Below are positions 21,346 through 29,021 of a stretch of DNA of 46,228 nt, piece after piece; position 1 is the stretch's first letter; the number at the start of each line of letters is the position of its first letter. Below the pieces are notes generated by a model, which had not been told where the DNA came from, made no database searches, and saw only the letters and a list, made by a program, of their open reading frames with translations. The position numbers and the translations under genes are program-made. Source of the stretch: Terriglobia bacterium (GTDB taxonomy: Bacteria; Acidobacteriota; Terriglobia; Acidiferrales; UBA7541); assembly GCA_020073585.1 (NCBI GenBank), contig JAIQEV010000028.1, positions 1 through 46,228 of the forward strand. Direction: 5' to 3'.

Positions 21346-21375
21346 TTGACGCACGCGCGTCCTCGCCCGTATAGT
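21346..21375 (+). promoter_or_regulatory. Promoter upstream of valS
   Basis: TTGACG (21346-21351), 18 bp, TATAGT (21370-21375) gives a good sigma-70 promoter with a leader of about 65 nt before the valS ATG. Confidence 0.68.
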
Positions 21376-21448
21376 CAAGTTTTCGTCTGCACACCATTAC
21401 CGCGCGCGAGTCGCGCGATCTCGAGAAAAGGCAGGACGGAACCGTCGC

Positions 21449-24154
21449 ATGGCGCGCGAAATCGCAAAGGCCTATGAACCGCAACAGATCGAACCCCGCT
21501 GGGCGCAGGCCTGGGTGCGCGAGGCGCTGTTCCGCGCCGACGCTGCGGCGCCCGGCCCGGCCTTCTCCATCGTCATCCCGCCGCCGAACGTGACCGGATC
21601 GCTGCACATCGGGCACATGCTGGACCACACGGAGATCGACATCCTCACGCGCTGGCACCGCATGCGCGGCTATAACACGCTGTACCTCCCGGGCACGGAC
21701 CATGCCGGCATCTCCACGCAGCGCGTGGTGGTCCGGCAGCTCGCCGAGCAGGGCGTGGATTACCGCACCCTGGGGCGCGAGGAGTTCGAGAAGCGGGTGT
21801 GGCAGTGGAAGGAAGAGTCCGGGGGCACGATCACCGCGCAGATGCGGCAGATCGGGGAGAGCTGCGACTGGTCGCGCGAGAAGTTCACGCTGTCGCCGGA
21901 GTTGTCGCGGGTGGTGCGCGAAGTCTTCGTGCGGCTGTACGAAGAGGGGCTGATCTACCGCGCGCACTACCTGATCAACTGGTGCCCGAACTGCCTGACG
22001 GCGCTGAGCGACCTGGAAACGGTGCACGAGGAGCGCCAAGGACATCTGTGGCACATCCGCTACCCGGTGGTGGGAACGGACCAGCACATCGTGGTGGCCA
22101 CCACGCGGCCGGAAACCATGCTGGGAGACACGGCGGTGGCCGTGCACCCCGCAGACGAGCGCTACCAGCACCTGGCGGGCAAGAAGATCCTGCTCCCGCT
22201 GATGAACCGCGAGATCCCGCTGATCGCGGATGAGATGGTGGACCGGGAATTCGGCACGGGAGCCGTGAAGATCACCCCGGCGCACGATCCCAACGACTTC
22301 GAAGCCGGGCGGCGCCACCACCTGCCGGAAATCGACGTAATGACCGACAATGGGCACATGAGCGCCGCGGCGGGGCCGTATGCCGGACTCGACCGCTTCG
22401 CCGCGCGCAAGCGCGTGGTGGAGGACCTGAAGGCCCTGGGGCTGCTGGAAAAGATCACCGACCACGCGCACGCCATCGCGCAGTGCGAGCGCTGCAGGAC
22501 GGTGGTCGAGCCGCGGGCCTCGACGCAGTGGTTCTGCAAGATGAAGCCGCTGGCGGAGCCGGCGCTGGCCGCGGTGGAAAGCGGCGCGATCCGCATGATC
22601 CCGGAGAACCGGCGCGAGGAGTACTTCAACTGGATGCGCAACATCCGCGACTGGTGCATCTCGCGCCAGTTGTGGTGGGGCCACCGCATCCCGGCGTGGC
22701 ACTGCGCGGAGTGCAAAGGCGTGACCGTGGCGCGGGAGACGCCAGCGAAGTGCGCGAAGTGCGGCGCGGCGAAGATCGCGCAGGACCCCGACGTGCTGGA
22801 CACCTGGTTCAGCTCGGCGCTGTGGCCGTTTTCGACGCTGGGCTGGCCGGAGAAGACGCCGGACTTCCAGAAATACTACCCCACGAGCCTGCTGATCACC
22901 GGTTACGACATCATTTTCTTCTGGGTGGCGCGGATGATCATGATGGGCATGCACTTCACGGGACAAGTGCCCTTCCGCAACGTCTATTTTCATTCCCTGG
23001 TGCGCACGGCGGAAGGCGCGAAGATGTCCAAGTCCAAGGGCACCGGCCTCGATCCCGTGGCGCTCAACCAGCAGTATGGCACCGACGCGATGCGCTTCTG
23101 CCTGGCCTCCATGGCCGCGCCGGGCACGGATATCGTGCTCTCGGACGACCGCCTGCTCGGGGCGCGGGCCTTTGCCAACAAGATTTGGAACGCGGCGCGG
23201 TTTTTGTTCATGAACCTGGACAAGTTCGAGCAACAGGGCGGGGCCAAGCTGGAGGAGCTGGCGGCGCCGGAAATGCGCGCCGGGGCGCCGTACCCCGCGG
23301 GCGGGAGCGTGCCGCTGGCCGATGCGTGGATTTTTTCGCGGCTGGCGCACACCACGGCACTGATTGACGACGCGCTGGCCAACTACCGCTTCCACGAGGC
23401 CGCGCAGGGCGTCTACCAGTTTTTCTGGGGCGACTTCTGTGACTGGTACATCGAGTGGGTCAAGCCGGAGCTGACCGGAGCGGATCGGGAGCGCGCCACG
23501 GTGGCGTGGAAGAACCTGTTCGCGGCGTTCGAAGCGGCGCTGCGCCTGCTCCACCCCTTCATGCCCTTCCTCACCGAAGAGCTGTGGCACCAGTTGCCGC
23601 AGCACGCGGAAGCCAAGTCCATCGCCATGGAGCCCTTCCCGGCCGCGAAGAAGGAATGGCGCAACGCGCCGGCCGACGAGGCCCTGGCGCTGATCCAGGA
23701 GATTATCGGGGCGCTGCGCAATGTCCGTGCGGAAATGAAGCTAGATCCCAGGAAGAAGATTGCGGCGGATTTTTCCAGCGGCGCTGCGGCTGTCCGCGAA
23801 CTCATCGAGCGCAACCGCGAGCCGATTTTGCGCCTGGCGATCCTCTCCGACCTGCGCATTTCGGCCGGGGCCCTGCCCACGGCGGGCGGGACGCTGCGTT
23901 CCACCGCGCGCTTCGATGTGCGCGTGGCCTTTGCCGAAGGCGTGGACGCGGCCTCCGAGATGGCCAAGCTGCGCAAGGAGAAGGAGCGGCTGGAGAAGGA
24001 TATCGCGGCGAAACAGGGGCGCCTGGCCGACGAGACCTTCCGCAGTAAGGCGCCGGAACAGATCGTGCAGGGGCTGGAGAGCACGCTGGCCGAGCGGCGC
24101 ATCGAATACGCGAAGGTGACGCAGCGGCTGGCGGAGCTCGAACGCGGGGCGTGA
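21449..24154 (+). CDS. valS: Valyl-tRNA synthetase
   Basis: 901 residues, normal length. It charges tRNA-Val. Class I signatures are HIGH in GSLHIGHML (HIGH at 53-56) and KMSKS at 525-529. The editing (CP1) domain lies between them (TTRPETMLGDTAVAVHP). The WWGHRIPAWHC segment and a zinc-finger-like CAEC...CAKC follow. The C-terminal ~70 residues are the ValRS coiled coil (AKLRKEKERLEKDIAAKQGR). The start ATG is the natural N-terminus. It is followed closely by nadC (6 nt), so both are probably in one transcript. Confidence 0.98.
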   Translation: MAREIAKAYEPQQIEPRWAQAWVREALFRADAAAPGPAFSIVIPPPNVTGSLHIGHMLDHTEIDILTRWHRMRGYNTLYLPGTDHAGISTQRVVVRQLAEQGVDYRTLGREEFEKRVWQWKEESGGTITAQMRQIGESCDWSREKFTLSPELSRVVREVFVRLYEEGLIYRAHYLINWCPNCLTALSDLETVHEERQGHLWHIRYPVVGTDQHIVVATTRPETMLGDTAVAVHPADERYQHLAGKKILLPLMNREIPLIADEMVDREFGTGAVKITPAHDPNDFEAGRRHHLPEIDVMTDNGHMSAAAGPYAGLDRFAARKRVVEDLKALGLLEKITDHAHAIAQCERCRTVVEPRASTQWFCKMKPLAEPALAAVESGAIRMIPENRREEYFNWMRNIRDWCISRQLWWGHRIPAWHCAECKGVTVARETPAKCAKCGAAKIAQDPDVLDTWFSSALWPFSTLGWPEKTPDFQKYYPTSLLITGYDIIFFWVARMIMMGMHFTGQVPFRNVYFHSLVRTAEGAKMSKSKGTGLDPVALNQQYGTDAMRFCLASMAAPGTDIVLSDDRLLGARAFANKIWNAARFLFMNLDKFEQQGGAKLEELAAPEMRAGAPYPAGGSVPLADAWIFSRLAHTTALIDDALANYRFHEAAQGVYQFFWGDFCDWYIEWVKPELTGADRERATVAWKNLFAAFEAALRLLHPFMPFLTEELWHQLPQHAEAKSIAMEPFPAAKKEWRNAPADEALALIQEIIGALRNVRAEMKLDPRKKIAADFSSGAAAVRELIERNREPILRLAILSDLRISAGALPTAGGTLRSTARFDVRVAFAEGVDAASEMAKLRKEKERLEKDIAAKQGRLADETFRSKAPEQIVQGLESTLAERRIEYAKVTQRLAELERGA

Positions 24155-24160
24155 ACTAGG

Positions 24161-25018
24161 ATGGACTGGAACTCGGAAGCGATCACGGCGCTGATCCGGC
24201 AGGCCCTGGCCGAGGATATCGGCACAGGCGACGCCACGTGCGCGGCCACGATTCCGGAACGCGCCACGGCGCGGGCGCGCATTCTCACACGGGATGCCGT
24301 GGTTTGCGCGGGATTGCCGCTGGCGGAGCGCATCTTCCGCGCGCTCGACCCGCAGATGAAGATCGAAGCGCTCTGCCAGGACGGCGGGAGCGCCGCGGCG
24401 GGCAGCGACCTGCTGCGCCTGCAGGGCGGCGCGCGGGCGATCCTGACCGGCGAGCGCACGGCTCTGAATTTCCTGGGCCGCCTTTCCGGGATCGCCACGC
24501 TGACCGGCCAGTTCGTGCGGCAACTCGCCGGCACGCGGGCGAAGATCCGCGATACACGCAAGACCACGCCGCTGCTGCGCGCGCTGGAAAAATATGCCGT
24601 GCGCATGGGCGGCGGCGTGAATCACCGCTTCGGGCTCTACGACGCCATCCTGCTCAAGGAAAATCACATCGCGCTGGCCGGCGGCGTGCGCCCGGCGCTG
24701 GAGAAGGCCCGCGCCTATTCCGCCTCCCTCCCCGTGCAGATCGAAGTGCGCAATCCCGCCGAGTTGCGCGAGGCCCTGGCCGCCGGAGCCGATGCCGTGC
24801 TGCTCGACAACATGACGGTCGAGGAAGCCGCGCGGTGCGTTTCGCTGGCCCGGCAGTTGCGCCCGCAGTGCGCGGTGGAGATTTCCGGCGGCATCACCCT
24901 GGCCAATGCGCGCGCGTACGCGCAGACCGGCGCGGACTACCTCTCGTCCGGCACGCTGACGCATTCCGCTCCCGCCGCCAATCTCAGCCTGCTTGTGGAA
25001 TCGGTGTCCGCCGGGTAA
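24161..25018 (+). CDS. nadC: Nicotinate-nucleotide pyrophosphorylase (carboxylating), quinolinate phosphoribosyltransferase
   Basis: 285 residues. The enzyme converts quinolinate and PRPP to nicotinate mononucleotide in de novo NAD synthesis. Diagnostic segments are ALAEDIGTGDAT at the start, GERTALNFLGRLSGIAT, the substrate-binding RDTRKTTPLLRALEKYAVRM, GGGVNHRFGLYDAILLKENH, and the barrel end EISGGIT. Length and order are typical. nadA and nadB are not in the window. Confidence 0.96.
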   Translation: MDWNSEAITALIRQALAEDIGTGDATCAATIPERATARARILTRDAVVCAGLPLAERIFRALDPQMKIEALCQDGGSAAAGSDLLRLQGGARAILTGERTALNFLGRLSGIATLTGQFVRQLAGTRAKIRDTRKTTPLLRALEKYAVRMGGGVNHRFGLYDAILLKENHIALAGGVRPALEKARAYSASLPVQIEVRNPAELREALAAGADAVLLDNMTVEEAARCVSLARQLRPQCAVEISGGITLANARAYAQTGADYLSSGTLTHSAPAANLSLLVESVSAG

Positions 25019-25021
25019 GCT

Positions 25022-25059
25022 GCGGCAGGTAAGCGGGGCAGGCGGGAATGCCTGCCGCA
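25022..25059. repeat. Inverted repeat between nadC and birA
   Basis: TGCGGCAGG ... CCTGCCGCA frames an inner hairpin GGCAGGC-gggaat-GCCTGCC. It looks like a dispersed intergenic palindrome, and also sits where a biotin-operator-like site for BirA could lie. Confidence 0.65.
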
Positions 25060-25070
25060 CCCTCACGTTG

Positions 25071-26075
25071 ATGGCTACGGAAACAATTTCGGGGACGACG
25101 GACCGGCGCATCGCCGCGCTGCTGACGCTGCTGGCAGACAACTCCACGATTGTCATCAGCGGGGCGCGCATCGCCGAGGAGATCGGCGTATCGCGCTCCA
25201 CGGTGTGGCGCTGGGTCGAGCGGCTGCGCGCGCTCGGGGTGCGCGTGAAGGGCGAGCCGCGCACCGGCTATTTCCTGGAGAAAGTTCCGGATATTCTCAC
25301 GGCGGAGATGCTGCGGCGCGGCCTGCGCGGCAGCATCTTCGGCCGCTCCATCCACCATTTCATCAAGACGGATTCGACCAACCGCGTGGCGCTGGAGCTG
25401 GGCCATGCCGGCGAGCCCGAAGGAGCGCTGGTGCTGGCCGAGGAGCAGACGGCGGGGCGCGGGCGCGCGGGCCGCAAGTGGCATTCCGCGCGCGCCGCGG
25501 GAATCTACGTCACGCTGCTGCTGCGCCCGCGCCTCTCTCCGGTGGAAGCGCCGCTGCTGACGCTGCTCGCGGGCCTCTCCGCGCGCGCCGCGATCGAGGC
25601 GCAAACGGGCCTGGCCCCGGAGCTGAAATGGCCGAATGACTTGCTGCTGGGCGGGCGCAAGGCCGGCGGGATCCTGACGGAGATGCACGCCGAGCCGGGG
25701 CTGGTGCGCTTCGTGATCGTGGGGCTGGGGCTGAACGTGAACCAGACGAAATTTCCGGAAGAGCTGGCGGCGATCGCCACTTCCCTGCGCGCGGAAACCG
25801 GGCGGGAGCACTCCCGGCTGGAGCTGCTGCTGCGGTTGCTGCGGCAATTCGAGAGCGACTACAATCGTTTTCTGCAGGAAGGGCCCGGCTGGGTGGTGGA
25901 GCGCTTCTCCGCGGTCTCGAGTTTTGCGCGCGGCAAGCGCGTGAGCGTGAACGACGGCCGCGCGAGCTACACGGGAACAACGGCGGGGCTGACCCCGCAA
26001 GGGCTGCTGCAGGTGCAACGGGACGACGGCCGGACGGTGGCAGTGCTTTCCGGCGATGTCGCGGAGGCGCGCTAA
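25071..26075 (+). CDS. birA: Bifunctional biotin-protein ligase / repressor
   Basis: 334 residues from ATG 25071. Residues 1-65 form a winged HTH (ARIAEEIGVSRSTVWRWVER), so this is the regulatory class II BirA. The ligase domain has DSTNRVA, the biotinyl-AMP loop GRGRAGRKW at 129-137, and KWPNDLL with GGILTE. The small C-terminal domain ends the protein. It attaches biotin to acetyl-CoA carboxylase BCCP and can repress biotin genes. It abuts coaX with no gap. Confidence 0.95.
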   Translation: MATETISGTTDRRIAALLTLLADNSTIVISGARIAEEIGVSRSTVWRWVERLRALGVRVKGEPRTGYFLEKVPDILTAEMLRRGLRGSIFGRSIHHFIKTDSTNRVALELGHAGEPEGALVLAEEQTAGRGRAGRKWHSARAAGIYVTLLLRPRLSPVEAPLLTLLAGLSARAAIEAQTGLAPELKWPNDLLLGGRKAGGILTEMHAEPGLVRFVIVGLGLNVNQTKFPEELAAIATSLRAETGREHSRLELLLRLLRQFESDYNRFLQEGPGWVVERFSAVSSFARGKRVSVNDGRASYTGTTAGLTPQGLLQVQRDDGRTVAVLSGDVAEAR

Positions 26076-26912
26076 ATGCTCCTGGTGATCGATGTCGGCA
26101 ACACCAACACGGTGCTGGGCGTCTACCGCGGCGAAGAGCTGATCGCCAACTGGCGGCTGACCACGGCGCGGCAGCAGACCGTGGACGAATACGGGGTGCT
26201 GACGCGCAATCTTTTTACCCTGGGAAATCTGGACCGCGACGCCATCGGGGGGATCATCATCAGCTCGGTGGTGCCGCCGGTGAATCCGACGCTGGCGGAG
26301 ATGTCGCGGCGCTATTTCGGCCTAAAAGCGCTCTTCGTCGAGCCCGGCGTGAAGACCGGCATGCCCGTGTACTACGACAATCCCCAAGAAGTGGGCGCCG
26401 ACCGCATCGTGAACGGCGTGGCGGCGTTCAGCAAGTACGGCGGGCCGTGCATCGTGGTGGACTTCGGAACGGCGATCACCTTCGACGCCATCTCCGAGCG
26501 CGGGGAATATCTCGGCGGGGTGATCACGCCGGGGCTGGGCATCTCCTCCGAGGCGCTGTTTTCGCACGCCGCCCGCCTGCCGCGCGTAGAGATCAAGGAC
26601 CCCGGCAAGATCATCGGGACCAACACGGTCACCTCCATGCAGGCGGGGCTGTACTACGGTGCGGTGGACATGGTGGACGGCATGCTCGCGCGGATGAAGG
26701 CGGTGTTGGGCCCGGACACCAAAGTAATCGCCACGGGCGGACAGGCGCCGCTGGTTGCGCGCGGCTCGCAGCACATCCAGCACACCGACGAATTCCTGAC
26801 CCTGGAGGGCTTGCGCCTGATCTGGGAGAAGAACCTGCCCGCCGCGCGCGAGGCCCGCACCGCGCCGGAGCGCGCCGCCCGGCCCGCCAGCGCGAAGAAA
26901 ACGAGCCGCTGA
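26076..26912 (+). CDS. coaX: Type III pantothenate kinase
   Basis: 278 residues. It phosphorylates pantothenate, the first step of CoA synthesis. The ASKHA-fold motifs are present: DVGNTNT at 6-12, GADRIVN with the catalytic Asp, and [11 protein letters not shown] for phosphate binding. TGGQAPL closes the nucleotide site. The last ~25 residues are a basic Ala-rich extension. The start codon follows the birA stop directly, a common birA-coaX pair. Confidence 0.97.
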   Translation: MLLVIDVGNTNTVLGVYRGEELIANWRLTTARQQTVDEYGVLTRNLFTLGNLDRDAIGGIIISSVVPPVNPTLAEMSRRYFGLKALFVEPGVKTGMPVYYDNPQEVGADRIVNGVAAFSKYGGPCIVVDFGTAITFDAISERGEYLGGVITPGLGISSEALFSHAARLPRVEIKDPGKIIGTNTVTSMQAGLYYGAVDMVDGMLARMKAVLGPDTKVIATGGQAPLVARGSQHIQHTDEFLTLEGLRLIWEKNLPAAREARTAPERAARPASAKKTSR

Positions 26913-26922
26913 ACGGCGCCGC

Positions 26923-27648
26923 ATGGACGACTGGAACTACTTCAGCTACTACAGCGAGATCGAAGAGTATTTCTGGAAGAAGCGCGGGGCGCACCTGCTC
27001 GTTTCGCCGCTGGACTGGGCGATCATGGAGACGTGGCAGAAGGCGGACGTGCCGCTCTCCGCGGTGCTCAAAGGGATCGACCGGGCCTTCGAAAGCTACC
27101 AGCGCTCGCGGCGCGGCGCGGGCCGTCCGCTGAAGAGCCTGGCCTACTGCACGGATGCCGTGCTGGAAGCCGCAGAAGAAGAAAAAGCGGCCGCTGCGGG
27201 CGCCGCGCCGCCGAAAAAGACCGGCGCCGCCGCAGAAGAGAGTTTCTCGCGCGACGCCCTGCGCGCGTACTTCGGGAGAAACCTCGAGCAACTGCGCAGC
27301 GCCGCGGAGCGGCTCGCCGCCGCTTCGAGCGAACTGGCGGCGCGCGTGCGGGAGGTGGCGCAGTCGCTCGAAGGCAGCCTCGCGCTCGTGGAGGCGCCCG
27401 GAATGCTCGACATCGAGGACCTGGAGCGCCGCTTGACCGTCCTCGACGACAAGCTGCAGGCGGCGCTCACCAGCCTCGCGAGCGAAGAGCTGATGCTGGG
27501 GATCCGGCGCGAGCTGGACCGCCAGCTCTCCGCGTACCGCAGCAAGATGAAGGCGGAGCAGCTTGCGCAGGTGGAGCGCCAGTTCATTCACAAGCGGCTC
27601 CTCGAGGAGTTCCGCCTGCCGCGCCTGAGCCTCTACTATTTCTGCTGA
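26923..27648 (+). CDS. Conserved-looking protein of unknown function
   Basis: 241 residues from ATG 26923, 10 nt after coaX. The N-terminal ~75 residues (FSYYSEIEEYFWKKRGAHLL then PLDWAIMETW) look like a compact helical domain. An Ala/Lys linker (~88-108) and a long coiled coil (~115-220) follow. Position in the coaX operon suggests routine expression. It reads like a lineage-specific family; no function can be assigned. Confidence 0.8.
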   Translation: MDDWNYFSYYSEIEEYFWKKRGAHLLVSPLDWAIMETWQKADVPLSAVLKGIDRAFESYQRSRRGAGRPLKSLAYCTDAVLEAAEEEKAAAAGAAPPKKTGAAAEESFSRDALRAYFGRNLEQLRSAAERLAAASSELAARVREVAQSLEGSLALVEAPGMLDIEDLERRLTVLDDKLQAALTSLASEELMLGIRRELDRQLSAYRSKMKAEQLAQVERQFIHKRLLEEFRLPRLSLYYFC

Positions 27649-27713
27649 CGGCGCCCGGCAACGCCGCCGCCTTTCCTTTGCGGGCAATGTATCGCAGAAT
27701 GGTAGCCACTCCC

Positions 27714-29021
27714 ATGCCTGAAGATTTGCACTTCAAAGTCGAAAAGCTGGTTTACGGCGGCGACGGCCTCGGTCACGCCGACGGCAACACCATCTTCGTG
27801 CCCTACGTGCTGCCGGGGGAAGAGGTGCGCGCCGAGATCGTCACGAAGAAGAAGACGCTGATCCACGCGCGGCTGCTGGAGGTCCTGACGCCTGCGCCGG
27901 AGCGCACCGCGCCGGTCTGCGCGCACTACGGCGCGTGCGGCGGCTGCCATTACCAGCACATCCCGTACGACGCGCAGGTGCGCCTGAAGACGGAGATCCT
28001 ACGCGAAACGCTCTCCCGCCTCGGCGGCATCGCCTGGGACGGCCCGGTGGCGCATCACGTCTCGCCCGCGGCGGGCTACCGCAACCGCGCGCAATGGGCG
28101 GTGCGCAGCCTGCCGCAGCCCGCGCTCGGCTATTTCCAGGCGGGCAGCTCCACGGTCTGCGAAATCAAGGAGTGCTCCGTTCTTTCTCCGGGACTCGCGG
28201 AAGTCTTCGGGCAGTTGCAGGCCCTGGTGACCTCCGGCACCTTGCCGGGCAACCTGAAGGAGATCGAAGCGTTCGCGGATTCCTCCGACGAGAAGGTCGC
28301 CATCAACGCGGCCTTCACCGCGTTTTCCAAATCCGGGGCGGAGCTGGCCAAGATCCTGCAGCGCGGCGTGCCGCGCCTGGCGAGCGTGCTGCTGAACGAC
28401 CAGTCCAGCCAGAAATTCGAGCTGGCCGGCCCGGGCTTCCTGACCCAGGAGGCGGGCGGATTCCGCTACAAGGTCAGCCACCTCTCGTTTTTCCAGGTGA
28501 ATCGCTTCCTCATCGAGGAGCTGCTGGAAAGCGTCACGCGCGGCGCCACGGGCGCGCTGGCCCTGGATCTCTACGCAGGCGTGGGCTTCTTCTCGCTGCC
28601 GCTGACGCGGACGTTCAAGAAAGTGATCAGCGTGGACGCCAATCTGGCCGCCACGCACGACCTGCGCGCCAACGCCGAGGCCGCCAAGGTGAAAATTCAG
28701 TGGCATCACGAGCAGGTGGACGCCTTTCTCCGCCGCCCGCACGCGCGCCCCGATTTCGTGGTGCTGGACCCGCCGCGCGCGGGACTCGGCGCGGAGGCCG
28801 CGGCCAACCTGGCCAAGCTGGGCGCGCCCGAAATTGTCTATCTTTCCTGCGACCCGGCGACGTTGGCGCGCGACCTGGCGGTCCTGACCGGGTCGCCGAA
28901 GAGCAAGCAACTGCTCAGCGGGACTTCGCCGCGCTATGAGATCGCCAGCGTGGCCCTCTTCGATCTCTTCCCCCAGACCTATCACCTCGAAACCCTGGTG
29001 CGACTGAGGTTCGCCCCGTGA
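27714..29021 (+). CDS. TrmA/RlmD-family RNA (uracil-5-)-methyltransferase
   Basis: 435 residues from ATG 27714; ATG 27687 or 27699 would add a few residues. An N-terminal TRAM-like segment (EKLVYGGDGLGHADGNTIFV) is followed by Fe-S ligands C69, C75, C78 and probably C154. The SAM domain has LDLYAGVGFFSLPLT, the DPPRAG motif and the catalytic Cys in YLSCDPATLARDL. It methylates a uridine of 23S rRNA (RlmC/RlmD type); which site cannot be told from sequence alone. Its TGA overlaps the comEC start (GTGA). Confidence 0.92.
   Translation: MPEDLHFKVEKLVYGGDGLGHADGNTIFVPYVLPGEEVRAEIVTKKKTLIHARLLEVLTPAPERTAPVCAHYGACGGCHYQHIPYDAQVRLKTEILRETLSRLGGIAWDGPVAHHVSPAAGYRNRAQWAVRSLPQPALGYFQAGSSTVCEIKECSVLSPGLAEVFGQLQALVTSGTLPGNLKEIEAFADSSDEKVAINAAFTAFSKSGAELAKILQRGVPRLASVLLNDQSSQKFELAGPGFLTQEAGGFRYKVSHLSFFQVNRFLIEELLESVTRGATGALALDLYAGVGFFSLPLTRTFKKVISVDANLAATHDLRANAEAAKVKIQWHHEQVDAFLRRPHARPDFVVLDPPRAGLGAEAAANLAKLGAPEIVYLSCDPATLARDLAVLTGSPKSKQLLSGTSPRYEIASVALFDLFPQTYHLETLVRLRFAP

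Noticed and set aside
20099-23605. 1168-codon minus-strand frame
   Set aside because: Runs antisense through the receiver-domain gene and valS; low-complexity Arg/His/Pro sequence without domains.
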